From CAVQGZ01 sp963714455 (GTDB lineage: Bacteria > Actinomycetota > Actinomycetes > Jiangellales > Jiangellaceae): a DNA stretch of 64,000 bases. Below the pieces are notes generated by a model. It did not search any database, was not told the origin of the DNA, and was given only the letters and a program-made list of their open reading frames with translations. Shown in pieces: positions 1 to 8,197 of the stretch (the stretch's first letter is position 1; each line of letters begins with the position of its first letter). The DNA is taken from the NCBI GenBank assembly GCA_963714455.1, contig CAVQON010000018.1, positions 5,244-69,243 on the forward strand, given 5' to 3'. Position numbers and translations under genes: made by a program.

Positions 1-33
1 GTCCGCGCCGATCGGCCTACCGTCGAAGGCGAC

Positions 34-993
34 GTGACCCTCGACATCGTGCTGCTCGTCGGCGGCTTGGTCGTCATCGGCCTTGCTGCTGATCAGGCTG
101 TCGTGGGATCGGCGCGGCTGGCCGAGCGCTTCAACCTGCCGCGGGTCGTGCTCGGTGCACTGCTCATCGGGATCGGCACGAGCCTGCCGGAGGCAGTCGT
201 CTCGATCCTCGCTGCCACCGACGGTCGCGGCGCGCTCGCCTACGGCAACCTGATCGGGTCGAACTCGGCCAACATCGGGCTGGTGCTGGGTGTCGCCGCA
301 CTGGCCGCGGCGTCCCCGCTGGTGGTCGACTCCGGCATCCTCACCCGCGAGGTGCCGCTAGCGCTGGGGGCGTCGCTGCTGTTCGCCGTCGGGGTGCTGG
401 CAGGCATGCCGTGGCCCTTCGGGGTGCTGCTGCTCGTGGCAGGCGCTTTCGTCGCGCGGATCCTGCTCGCGCACGGGCGCGACGAACCCGAGCCGCCCGG
501 CGACGTCGAGCTCGAGCGCGAGATGGAGCAGTTCGCCGGCGTGGTCGTCGTGCGCCGAGAGGTCGTGCGGACGCTGATCGGACTCGTGCTGACGCTGGCG
601 GCGGCGCAGGCCGTTCTCGTCGGGGCCACCGGCGTGGCCGAGCAGCTGGGCATCGGCGAGGGACTGGTCGGCATCGCCATCGTCGCCGTCGGGACGTCGC
701 TGCCCGAGCTGGTCACGGCCCTCACCGCGGTGCGTCGCGGCGAGGACGAGCTGGTGCTGGGCAACGTGCTCGGCAGCAACCTGGCCAACAGCCTGCTCGT
801 CGGCGGGGTAGCGACGCTGGCCGGCGCGGCCGGGACGGCGGCCACCCCGACCCTGCGCGACGGCGCCCTGGTGATGGCCACCCTGGTCGTGCTTGCCGCT
901 GCGGCACTGGGCCGCAAGATGTCGCTCTCGCGCCCGGAGGGCGTCCTGCTGATCGTCACCTACGCAGCCGGCATCGCCTACCTGGCCCTGTAG
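34..993 (+). CDS. Calcium/sodium antiporter (CaCA family)
   Basis: A 319-residue polytopic membrane protein of the YrbG-like branch of the CaCA exchanger family, predicted to exchange Ca2+ for Na+ or H+ across the cytoplasmic membrane. Both signature alpha repeats are visible: GIGTSLPE followed by GNLIGSNSANIG in the N-terminal half, and AVGTSLPE followed by GNVLGSNLANS in the C-terminal half, which is the internal inverted duplication typical of the family. A hydrophilic, Glu/Arg-rich loop around residues 150-180 separates the halves, and length is normal for the family. The GTG start is preceded by a weak GAAGG. The frame stays open to the window edge, so an upstream start cannot be excluded. 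Substrate specificity is inferred from the family only. Confidence 0.88.
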   Translation: MTLDIVLLVGGLVVIGLAADQAVVGSARLAERFNLPRVVLGALLIGIGTSLPEAVVSILAATDGRGALAYGNLIGSNSANIGLVLGVAALAAASPLVVDSGILTREVPLALGASLLFAVGVLAGMPWPFGVLLLVAGAFVARILLAHGRDEPEPPGDVELEREMEQFAGVVVVRREVVRTLIGLVLTLAAAQAVLVGATGVAEQLGIGEGLVGIAIVAVGTSLPELVTALTAVRRGEDELVLGNVLGSNLANSLLVGGVATLAGAAGTAATPTLRDGALVMATLVVLAAAALGRKMSLSRPEGVLLIVTYAAGIAYLAL

Positions 994-1071
994 GCGCGGC
1001 CCGGGCCGCCTGCCGCCTGCCCGCCTCGCCTTCTGCCGGCCCCGCCCGCCCCAGGCTCGCCTTCTGCCCGT

Positions 1072-1125
1072 GATCTTGGCGCCTCGGCCGCATGGCCGAG
1101 CGGATGCGGCCGTATCGCCAAGATC
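1072..1125. repeat. 54-bp REP-like palindromic element, copy 1
   Basis: Perfect 10-bp outer arms GATCTTGGCG and CGCCAAGATC enclose an inner hairpin of two 7-bp arms (CTCGGCC and GGCCGAG) around a GCAT loop. A second copy at 29634 has the same length, the same outer arms and the same loop, but different inner stem bases that still pair. It lies between convergent genes, so it may also work as a bidirectional terminator. The flanks are C-rich on the left and G-rich on the right. Confidence 0.8.
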
Positions 1126-1126
1126 G

Positions 1127-1212
1127 GCGGCGGGACCGGGGGGCGGGGCGAGGGGCGGCGGGACCGGGGGGCCGGGGGGCGGGGCGAGGGGCGGCGGGGC
1201 TGGACCGGGGGG
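1127..1212 (+). repeat. G-rich imperfect tandem repeat
   Basis: Two imperfect copies of a unit of about 28-36 bp made of G runs of 3-6 broken by C, AC or GA. They lie between the palindromic element and the 3' end of the minus-strand SDR gene. There is no coding signature on either strand. The many G runs could form G-quadruplex structures on the plus strand. Confidence 0.6.
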
Positions 1213-1219
1213 GACTGGC

Positions 1220-2068
1220 TCAGAAGGCGTCGCGCTCCCAGGGGTCGGGCCAGTTGTCCAGCACGAGGCCGCCGTCCACGACGGTCACCGTGCCGGTGAC
1301 GTAGCGCGACGCCGGGCTGGCGAGCCAGATGATGCCGGCGGCCACCTCGTCCACGGTGCCCATGCGTCGGGTCGACTTCAGGCCCAGCTCGGCCATGGCG
1401 TCGATGTCGAGAGCGCTCACGACCTCGCCCTCGTGCTCGCGCATGCCGGACGTGTCGATCAGCCCGGGCGCGATGGCGTTCACCGTCACGCCGTGCGGGG
1501 CCAGGAACGAGGCCATCGTCCGCGTCAGCGACAGCACACCCGCCCGCGCTGCCCCGGAGTGCACGAAGAACCGCGACCCACGCTCGAAGACGTAGGTGTG
1601 CACCATGGTGACGATCGAGCCGCTGCCGGCCTCGACCATCGGCGTCATGAACCGGTTGATCATCGTCCAGGTGCCGTTGAGGTTCAGGTCGACCACCGAG
1701 CGCCAGCCGTTGTCGCTCAGCTGGGACGGCAGCGTCGGGAACTGGCCGCCGGCGTTGTTGACCAGCGCATCAACGCGCCCGAACTCCGCGTAGGCGGCAT
1801 CGCGCAGCGCCTCGACGGAGTCGGGCTCGCGGATGTTCGTCGGCACCGTCAGCACTCGACGCCCGTAGCGTTCACGCAGGTCGTCGGCCGCCGACTCGAG
1901 CAGGTCGGCCCGCCGTCCGGCCAGCACCAGGTCGGACCCGAGCCGGGCGAAGCCCTCGGCAGTCGCGCGTCCGATGCCGGTTGCACCGCCGGTCACCAGC
2001 GTCACGGTGTCGGCGAAAAGGTCGGGATGGAACGTCGCGAGCGGGTCGGCGGGGGCCTTGATCACCAT
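1220..2068 (-). CDS. SDR oxidoreductase, peroxisomal trans-2-enoyl-CoA reductase-like
   Basis: A 282-residue short-chain dehydrogenase/reductase. The NAD(P)-binding motif TGGATGIG is at residues 26-33 and NNAGG at 104-108. The place of the classical YxxxK catalytic pair is taken by HSGAARAG (residues 170-177), so Tyr and Lys become Ser171 and Arg175. From memory, the same HSGAARAG sequence occurs in trans-2-enoyl-CoA reductases of the PECR group, so this is a family trait, not a damaged site. The expected role is NADPH-dependent reduction of 2-enoyl-CoA or 2,4-dienoyl-CoA in fatty-acid metabolism. It lies 33 bp downstream of the helicase-associated gene on the same strand. The exact substrate is unknown. 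Confidence 0.8.
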   Translation of the reverse strand: MVIKAPADPLATFHPDLFADTVTLVTGGATGIGRATAEGFARLGSDLVLAGRRADLLESAADDLRERYGRRVLTVPTNIREPDSVEALRDAAYAEFGRVDALVNNAGGQFPTLPSQLSDNGWRSVVDLNLNGTWTMINRFMTPMVEAGSGSIVTMVHTYVFERGSRFFVHSGAARAGVLSLTRTMASFLAPHGVTVNAIAPGLIDTSGMREHEGEVVSALDIDAMAELGLKSTRRMGTVDEVAAGIIWLASPASRYVTGTVTVVDGGLVLDNWPDPWERDAF

Positions 2069-2101
2069 GAGCGTGACCCTACTGACGCGCCGGGGTGCCC
2101 C

Positions 2102-4462
2102 TCAGCCGCCCCCGACGGCGGCCACGGCGCTGATGCGGTGCACCGCGAAGGTGCGCACCTGCTCGCTGCGGTGGTCGAACGCGCTGAGCCAGCCGGCATC
2201 CAGGCTGATCGGGTCGACGACCCGCTGCGTCGTGGTGCCGTGGTTGTCGACGTAGCCGATCCACACGCTTCCGCCCGCCTCGATGGCCAGGGCGAGCGAG
2301 TCGAGCACGTCGGTGGACGCCGTCGAGCGCAGGGCAGTGCTGGCGTCGGCCGGACGGTGCACGACGCCCCGGTCACCGGCCCGGATCGCACGCACCGACG
2401 CCTCCAGGGTCGCCTCGCTGGGTGCCGGCCGGTCTGACCGCAGGGGCCGTGGCTTGCCTCGCGCGGGCGCGCGGTGCCGGGCCCGGCCGCCCGATGCATC
2501 GATCGCGTCGGCAGAGGGATGCATACCGAGGGACTGCAGCAGCTCCAGCACCACCGACGGGCTCGCAGCCACCGAGGCCACGGTCGGCGCGAGCCGTCGA
2601 GCAGACAACGCCATGACTCGCGGCTCCCCGACGATCTGGTCGAGCAGCGCCGGGTCTTCGCACGTGATCAGCGCCGGGGCGGCCCCGACCCGCACGAGGC
2701 CGTAGCGACGGGCGACGTCGTCCACCAGGTACGTCAGCGGCTGCGGGACGGGGGTGCGCGAGACCGAGGTGAGGAACGAGGTGATGTCGGCCGAGGTGCG
2801 TCCCGCCTCCAGGGCGCGGCGCACCGAGGCCTCGGTGAACCGGTACACGGTCGCGCCACCGGTCGACTCGACCGTGGCGAGCAACGCCATCTCGCGGGCG
2901 AGGGGCGGTTCGAGCGGACCCGGGGCGATCGCGGTGAGGTCGGCCTGCAGCAGCACGTGGTCCAGGGGGAGGGGCAGCAGCGCGGCCATGGCTTCTTCGG
3001 CCCCGGCGAGGTCACCGGCGAACAGCAGCCGCGCGGCGCTGGTCACGGCTCCGCGGGCCAGCAACCCGTACGCGTGGGCCTCGTCGAGCGACCATCGCAC
3101 GAGGGCGTCGCGGGCGGGTCCTGACCGGCGGGGTCGGTGCCAGGCCACGACCGACAGCACGTCGTCCACGTCCATGCTGCTGCCCGGAGGCAGCGACCCG
3201 AGCAGCCCCAAGGACAGTCCACGAAGCTCCGGGGCGCCGGGGCGGTCGAGCTCGTCGGACAGCGCAGCCGGCGGCTTCTCGCGGTCGTCGCGCGGCACCG
3301 CCAGCGTGGGCACGCGGCTGCCGCCCAGCCAGGCGCTGGCCAGCGCGACCCACCGGGCAGCCGGCTCGGAGCGCAGCCACGTGTCGAACGAAGTGGTGGG
3401 CAGCCAGTGCGACCCGGTGCTGTCAGCGGCCACGAGGCCGGCGACGAAGGCCACCTCGATAGCCCTGACCGTCGCGCCGACGTCACCATCGAGCAGCGCA
3501 GCCGTGCGTCGCAGCTCGCGGACGCCGAGCCCGCCGGCGCGCAGCACGCCCGGCGGGTCGTCGGCCCACGCCTCGGCGACCATCTCCACCGAGCGGACGA
3601 GCTCGGCGGCCGTCCCGGCACCGAGCCGGTCCACGAGCGTGACGTCGTGGGCAGCGAGCTCGGGATCGGGTCGGTCCAGCCCGCCGACGTGCAGCCGGCC
3701 GCCGCGCAGGTGCAGACCCACCTCCCGGGGCAGCACGACGGTGCCGGAGTCCGTCGGGATCACCAGTCCCCGGGTCAGCAGCCTGTCCACCGGCGTGCGG
3801 GACTTCGCCAGCGTCACCGGTCGCAACGCGTTCTCGACCCGTCCGGACGGCGGCCCGTGGGCGAGGCGCCGCACGAGCGACTCGGCCTCGGCGCCGACCG
3901 CCGCGAGCGCGCTGTCGAGGTAGGCGGGGTCGGTCAGCCGCTCGGCCACCCGAGCGGCCATGGCGGCGTGCTCACGGCTCGGCGGCATGCCGAGGTCGGC
4001 CGCCAGCGAGCCAAGTCGGTCACCGGGCAGCCCGGTGAGCAGCGCACGCACCGGCGGGCCCAGCCCGGCGACCTGCGGACCCACCACGTCGCGTACCACC
4101 CGCACCAGCCGCAGCTCGTCGTCGGTGCCCCACACGAGTGCCAGGGACCGCAGCCGGTTGACCAGTGACGCGGTGGTGTCCGGCTGGAACGGCATCAACG
4201 CCCCGACGGCCTTGACGGTGGTGGGCTCGTCCAGCAGCACCAGCGCCTCGACGACACCGAGGGCCGCCCGGTCGAGGCGGTCCAGGGCACGCGCCACGGA
4301 CGCCCGGGTGGTCGCCCGCACGGCCAGCTGGCCGACGTCGCTCGGTACCGGGGCCGTCAGGTCGGGTCGGGCCCGGAGCAGCATCACGAGATCGGCGTCG
4401 CTGCGGGCGCGCAGCTCGTCGGCGAGCGAACGCGGCAGCGGTGCCTCGGGCATCCGAGTCAC
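2102..4462 (-). CDS. Helicase-associated protein (Helicase_C_3, XPB/Ssl2-like), Rv0862c family
   Basis: A 786-residue protein matching the actinobacterial family that in mycobacteria is encoded beside the XPB helicase Ercc3. The N-terminus (residues about 5-100) has the leucine-rich SLADELRARSDADL pattern of winged-helix-like domains, followed by a long alanine- and arginine-rich helical region. The C-terminal 130 residues contain a segment that looks like a WYL-type beta domain (GSVWIGYVDNHGTTTQRVVDP). No Walker motifs are visible, so it is not itself a helicase. It may be an accessory DNA-repair factor, but no xpb gene is adjacent here. The start could be GTG at 4462 or ATG at 4453. Neither has a clear Shine-Dalgarno. 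Confidence 0.78.
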   Translation of the reverse strand: MTRMPEAPLPRSLADELRARSDADLVMLLRARPDLTAPVPSDVGQLAVRATTRASVARALDRLDRAALGVVEALVLLDEPTTVKAVGALMPFQPDTTASLVNRLRSLALVWGTDDELRLVRVVRDVVGPQVAGLGPPVRALLTGLPGDRLGSLAADLGMPPSREHAAMAARVAERLTDPAYLDSALAAVGAEAESLVRRLAHGPPSGRVENALRPVTLAKSRTPVDRLLTRGLVIPTDSGTVVLPREVGLHLRGGRLHVGGLDRPDPELAAHDVTLVDRLGAGTAAELVRSVEMVAEAWADDPPGVLRAGGLGVRELRRTAALLDGDVGATVRAIEVAFVAGLVAADSTGSHWLPTTSFDTWLRSEPAARWVALASAWLGGSRVPTLAVPRDDREKPPAALSDELDRPGAPELRGLSLGLLGSLPPGSSMDVDDVLSVVAWHRPRRSGPARDALVRWSLDEAHAYGLLARGAVTSAARLLFAGDLAGAEEAMAALLPLPLDHVLLQADLTAIAPGPLEPPLAREMALLATVESTGGATVYRFTEASVRRALEAGRTSADITSFLTSVSRTPVPQPLTYLVDDVARRYGLVRVGAAPALITCEDPALLDQIVGEPRVMALSARRLAPTVASVAASPSVVLELLQSLGMHPSADAIDASGGRARHRAPARGKPRPLRSDRPAPSEATLEASVRAIRAGDRGVVHRPADASTALRSTASTDVLDSLALAIEAGGSVWIGYVDNHGTTTQRVVDPISLDAGWLSAFDHRSEQVRTFAVHRISAVAAVGGG

Positions 4463-4514
4463 GTTACGCGCGTGCCCCTCACCTGCGCATCAGGGCGGCG
4501 TCGGGGGAGCCGGG

Positions 4515-4844
4515 CTACGGCGCGGTGGTCGGCCCGGAATCCTCGGAGAGCGTCGCCCGACGGCGGCGCACCGCCACGACGACGAGGGCGATCAGGATCA
4601 GCCCGAACCCCAGCGGAGCGAGCATCGCGACCACGTACGCCCAGGTTCCCGGCAGCTCGGCCCCGACGAAGTACTCGACCAGCAGCACCACCATCGTGAG
4701 CAGCCCGACGAGCACGAGCACACCCCCGACCTTCAGGGCCACGTCGAGGCTGCGCTGCTCGCGGGCGGGCCGACCGGTGCCCGCGCCCGACGCCGTGTCG
4801 TCCGGCGTCGAGGCGCCCTCGTCCGGCACCGGTGCAGTCGTCAC
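4515..4844 (-). CDS. Small two-TM membrane protein, unknown function
   Basis: A 109-residue protein with a Pro/Thr/Ser-rich, probably disordered N-terminus (residues 1-33), two hydrophobic segments (about 36-58 and 68-92) joined by a short loop, and an RRRR stop-transfer cluster before an acidic tail. I do not recognise a family. It is separated by about 50 bp from the helicase-associated gene and is divergent from the cold-shock gene. GTG start at 4844. Confidence 0.6.
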   Translation of the reverse strand: MTTAPVPDEGASTPDDTASGAGTGRPAREQRSLDVALKVGGVLVLVGLLTMVVLLVEYFVGAELPGTWAYVVAMLAPLGFGLILIALVVVAVRRRRATLSEDSGPTTAP

Positions 4845-4973
4845 GCCGACCAGAGTACGAGCGCGCCGACAAGTGATTCGTCGTCAGGGGCACCCGGGCC
4901 GTACGCTGCTGCTTTGTTCACGATCAGGGGGCCGTCCCGTGTGCCTCCACGACACGTCTCGCGAGGTCTGCAC

Positions 4974-5357
4974 GTGCCTACCGGCAAGGTGAAGTGGTTC
5001 GACATCGAGAAGGGCTTCGGCTTTCTCGCCAGCGACGAGGGCGGTGACGTCTTCGTCCACGCGTCGGCGTTGCCTGCCGGCGTCAGCGAGCTCAAGAACG
5101 GTCAGCGCGTCGAGTTCGGCATCGTCGACGGACGCCGCGGCGAGCAGGCCCTGTCGGTGCGCATCCTCGACCCCGTCCCGTCGGTGGCAGCGTCGATGCG
5201 CAAGCCGCCGGAGGAGATGGCGGTGATCGTCGAAGACCTGATCAAGCTGCTGGACGGGCTGTCGAACTCCTACCGCCGAGGTCGCCACCCCGACAAGAAG
5301 TCCAGCGGCAAGGTCGCCACGCTGCTGCGCGTCGTCGCGGACGACATCGAGGGCTGA
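4974..5357 (+). CDS. Cold-shock domain protein with actinobacterial C-terminal extension
   Basis: A 127-residue protein. Residues 1-66 form a cold-shock domain: PTGKVKWFD start, RNP1 KGFGFL and RNP2 VFVHASAL, which bind single-stranded RNA or DNA. The last 60 residues are a conserved actinobacterial extension, as in mycobacterial CspB (about 135 residues). The GTG at 4974 is chosen because it begins exactly at the canonical CSD N-terminus and has GAGG 7-8 bases upstream. The stop overlaps the ATG of the DUF3027 gene (TGATG), so the two are translationally coupled. It is divergent from the membrane protein at 4844. Confidence 0.88.
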   Translation: MPTGKVKWFDIEKGFGFLASDEGGDVFVHASALPAGVSELKNGQRVEFGIVDGRRGEQALSVRILDPVPSVAASMRKPPEEMAVIVEDLIKLLDGLSNSYRRGRHPDKKSSGKVATLLRVVADDIEG

Positions 5358-6121
5358 TGGCCACGCCGAAGCCGGATGCGATCTGCCTGGCCGCTGTCGA
5401 CCTGGCGCGTGGCGCCGCCGTCGAGGTGGCGGGCAGCGCGGACTCCGTCGGCGACGCGATCGGTGCCCTCGCCGAGGGGGAGCGCCTGCTCACCCACCTG
5501 TTCGACTGCCGGCTGCCCGGCTACCGCGGCTGGCAGTGGGCGGTGACGCTCACCCGCGTCCCGCGCGGGCGGACGCCGACCATCAACGACGTCGTGCTCA
5601 TCGCCGGGGACGATGCGCTGGTCTCCCCGGAGTGGGTGCCCTGGTCGCAGCGTGTCGAGCCGGGCGACCTCGCGCCGGGCGCGATCCTGCCGACCGCCGC
5701 CGACGACCCGCGGCTGCTCGCCGGCTTCGAGGACGTCGACGGCGCCGCGAGCCTGCTGGACGAGCCTGTCGAGGCGCTGGCCGACCTGGTCGTCGACCTC
5801 GGCCTCACCCGCTCCCGCGTCCTCTCGGTCGCGGGGCAGGACGAGGCAGCCCAGCGCTGGTACACCTCCGACGCCGGACCGGGCGCCGACATCGCCACCG
5901 CCGCACCGAAGCCGTGCCGCACGTGCGGGTTCTTGGTGCCGCTGAGCGGCCCACTTGCCGGCGTGTTCGGGGTCTGCGCCAACGCGATGGCTCCCGACGA
6001 CGGCCAGGTGGTCGCGTTCGAGCACGGCTGCGGAGCCCACTCGCAGATCGCCGCCCCGGCGCAACGAGCCAACGAACGCCCGTTGCTGGTCTACGACACG
6101 GAGTCTGACCTGCTCTTCTAG
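5357..6121 (+). CDS. DUF3027 domain protein
   Basis: A 254-residue conserved actinobacterial protein (Rv0883c-type) of unknown function. It contains a GYRGWQWAVTL segment near residue 60 and a C-terminal cysteine cluster: CRTC near residue 190, then two more cysteines and CGAH. This arrangement could bind zinc. It starts inside the stop codon of the cold-shock gene and ends overlapping the convergent DUF2530 gene by 3 bp. The link to a nucleic-acid-binding cold-shock protein suggests an RNA- or transcription-related role, but this is only inferred from position. Confidence 0.82.
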   Translation: MATPKPDAICLAAVDLARGAAVEVAGSADSVGDAIGALAEGERLLTHLFDCRLPGYRGWQWAVTLTRVPRGRTPTINDVVLIAGDDALVSPEWVPWSQRVEPGDLAPGAILPTAADDPRLLAGFEDVDGAASLLDEPVEALADLVVDLGLTRSRVLSVAGQDEAAQRWYTSDAGPGADIATAAPKPCRTCGFLVPLSGPLAGVFGVCANAMAPDDGQVVAFEHGCGAHSQIAAPAQRANERPLLVYDTESDLLF

Positions 6122-6393
6122 GGCTGCGTGGCGTCGCCGGGATTCTCGTCCTGGTACCGGCGCACCCGGGCGATCGCGTCGCGGCGGCGGCGCGCGTACT
6201 CGTAGCCGATCAGGCCGAGCCCGGCGCCGGCCAGGGCCGTCCAGAGCCACCACGAGCGGCCCGACTCGGCCAGCTCGTCCCGAAAGAACAGCAGCACGAC
6301 GAAGGCGACGACCCACGCGATGGTGCCGACCAGCACCGACTGCACGCCGTCGACGTCGACCGGCTTGTTCGGGGGCACCTGCGGAGCGCTCAC
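6118..6393 (-). CDS. DUF2530 small membrane protein
   Basis: A 91-residue protein with two transmembrane helices: residues about 21-38 (ending in VAFVVLLFF) and 48-66 (WLWTALAGAGLGLIGYEYA), followed by a strongly basic ARRRRDAIARVRRY tail. The family is actinobacterial and of unknown function, usually found beside the DUF3027 gene as here. I place the start at the GTG at 6393 because it gives the family's short N-terminus; the frame is open further upstream but that extension is Arg-rich shadow sequence. It is convergent with DUF3027 and divergent from thpR. Confidence 0.72.
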   Translation of the reverse strand: MSAPQVPPNKPVDVDGVQSVLVGTIAWVVAFVVLLFFRDELAESGRSWWLWTALAGAGLGLIGYEYARRRRDAIARVRRYQDENPGDATQP

Positions 6394-6462
6394 CGTGCCG
6401 AGCGTAACGCCGCGACGACGCTTCGGGCCCCGAGCCGGGCGCCGTCGTCCACACTGCGGCGT

Positions 6463-7050
6463 GTGCGACTCTTCGCCGCCCTCGCCCTGCCGGCGCCGGT
6501 CATCGAGCGCCTGGCGCTCGCCGTGGCGCAGGCTCGCGCCGTCGACCCGACGCTGCGGTGGGTGTCGCCGGAGCAGTGGCACCTCACGCTCGCGTTCTTC
6601 GGCGAGGTGCCGGAGCCGCGCGTCGACGACCTCTGCGAACGCCTTCGCCGCGCCGGGGGACGGACGTCGCCGATCCAGCTACAGCTCGGCGCCCCCGCCA
6701 CGTTCGGCTCGGTGCGCCGCGCACGGGTGCTCTACGCGGGGCTGGCCGAGGGCACCGAGGAGATCGCCCGTCTCGCCGCGTCGTGCCGCGCCGCTGGGCG
6801 ACGCGTCGGGCTCGCCCGCGACGACCTGGCGCCGCAGGCGAGGTTTCGTCCGCACGTCACGCTCGCCCGGGCAGCGCCGCCCCGCGACGTCACCGACGTG
6901 CTGGCGGCCCTGACGCTGGACGACCCGCCGCGGTGGCGGTGCGACGAGGCGCTGCTTGTGCACAGCGAGCTGGGGGCCGGCGAAGGCGGACGTCCCCGCC
7001 ACGGCGTGCTGGCCCGGATGGCCTTCAGGCAGCCGCCCGCTGGGCGCTGA
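6463..7050 (+). CDS. thpR: RNA 2',3'-cyclic phosphodiesterase
   Basis: A 195-residue 2H-phosphoesterase that hydrolyses RNA 2',3'-cyclic phosphodiester ends; the family was historically called 2'-5' RNA ligase. Both HxT catalytic motifs are present: H40-L-T42 in WHLTLAFFG and H131-V-T133 in PHVTLARA. Length and spacing are typical. The GTG start gives the family's RLFAALALP N-terminus. Its 3' end overlaps the convergent MFS gene by about 25 bp. It acts in the cytoplasm; its physiological substrate in bacteria is poorly known. Confidence 0.9.
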   Translation: MRLFAALALPAPVIERLALAVAQARAVDPTLRWVSPEQWHLTLAFFGEVPEPRVDDLCERLRRAGGRTSPIQLQLGAPATFGSVRRARVLYAGLAEGTEEIARLAASCRAAGRRVGLARDDLAPQARFRPHVTLARAAPPRDVTDVLAALTLDDPPRWRCDEALLVHSELGAGEGGRPRHGVLARMAFRQPPAGR

Positions 7051-8197
7051 GCCGTCCGCCCACCAGCAGCAACGCTGCTGCTCCCAGCAGCACCGGCACC
7101 ACCAAGAAGGCCCAGACGACACCCACGGCGTCGGTGAGGGCCCCGAGCACGAACGGGGCCAGCCCGATCGCCAGCCCGGCCCCGATGGCGATGCGTCCGG
7201 ACGCGACGTCGGTCTGCCCGGCGGCGGCCTCCAGCGACCGGGAGACGCCCAGGGGAAAGTGCAGGGCCATGCCGAACCCGCTGATGCCCAGCCCGACCAC
7301 GGCGATCGCGACGGACGTCGACGTCCACAGCACGAGCCAGCCGGCCAACGTGACGACCAGCGAGGCCATCAGCAGGGTCCCGGCCGGGAAGCGAAGCGCG
7401 AGGCGGGCTCCCAGGACGCGACCGGTGCCCAGGCACAGGATGAGCACCGTCAACGTGCCGGTCGCGGTGCCGACCGGTGCCCCGGTGCGTTCGGCCACGA
7501 GCGTGGTGGCCCACACCGAGTAGCTGAACTCCACCGCGATGAGCGCGACGAGCACGCCCCACGCCCACCAGTACTTGATGGGCAGCGCGGCGGCCCGCCC
7601 CCGGTTCGGGGTGCCGCCCGACGGCGGCGCGAGCACCGGCATGGCCACGACCACGCCGGCCAGCAGCACGACGACCACCAGCAGCGCCGGCTGCCACCCC
7701 GCCCCGGCGGCGATCAGCACGCCGAGGGTGAACGGGGCGATGGCGCCGACGAGCGCGCCCAGGCCGTTGGCCTCGGTGATCGCAGCGCTGGCCGCCCGGC
7801 CGTGCCGCTCGCTGAGGGCGGCGTTGGCGACGTTGATGAGCAAGGTGCCGCCGCACCCGGCCAGCGTCGCTCCGCTGAGCGTGCCCCACAGCGCCCCGCT
7901 CGCGGTGATCAGCGCCACCCCGAGGACGACGACGCCGACACCGAGGTAGACCGTCCCGCGACGACCCCAGCGACGCACCGCTGCCGGGTTCCCCAGTCCG
8001 GCGATGACGGTGCCGACCGCGAGCGCCGTGCCGTGCAGGCCGGCGACAGCGCTGGACACGCCCAGGTCGTCGCCGATCAGTGGCACCGACGGGTTGAAGG
8101 CGTACAGGAACCACCCCCAGACGGCGAAGATGCCGTACAGCGACAGCGTGGTGCGGTCGCGAACCAGCCGTGGCTGGGAGTCCGGAGCGTTCGTCAG
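7025..8197 (-). CDS. MFS transporter with no canonical start codon
   Basis: About 390 residues with twelve hydrophobic segments, and GRRG-type basic loops after TM2, typical of a major facilitator superfamily exporter. It directly follows serC. The reading frame has no ATG, GTG or TTG between the serC stop and the first TM. The only start-like codon is a CTG at 8195-8197 that overlaps the serC stop (cgCTGAcg). The first in-frame GTG, at 8086, would remove TM1, and upstream in serC no in-frame start was found nearby. I therefore propose a CTG start with translational coupling to serC; a small indel is the alternative. Substrate unknown. Confidence 0.75.
   Translation of the reverse strand: MTNAPDSQPRLVRDRTTLSLYGIFAVWGWFLYAFNPSVPLIGDDLGVSSAVAGLHGTALAVGTVIAGLGNPAAVRRWGRRGTVYLGVGVVVLGVALITASGALWGTLSGATLAGCGGTLLINVANAALSERHGRAASAAITEANGLGALVGAIAPFTLGVLIAAGAGWQPALLVVVVLLAGVVVAMPVLAPPSGGTPNRGRAAALPIKYWWAWGVLVALIAVEFSYSVWATTLVAERTGAPVGTATGTLTVLILCLGTGRVLGARLALRFPAGTLLMASLVVTLAGWLVLWTSTSVAIAVVGLGISGFGMALHFPLGVSRSLEAAAGQTDVASGRIAIGAGLAIGLAPFVLGALTDAVGVVWAFLVVPVLLGAAALLLVGGRLSAQRAAA

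Noticed and set aside
1070..2437. A 455-codon plus-strand frame across the SDR and helicase-associated genes
   Set aside because: The protein is His/Arg/Gly-rich low complexity with no motif; both minus-strand genes below it are well-supported families.
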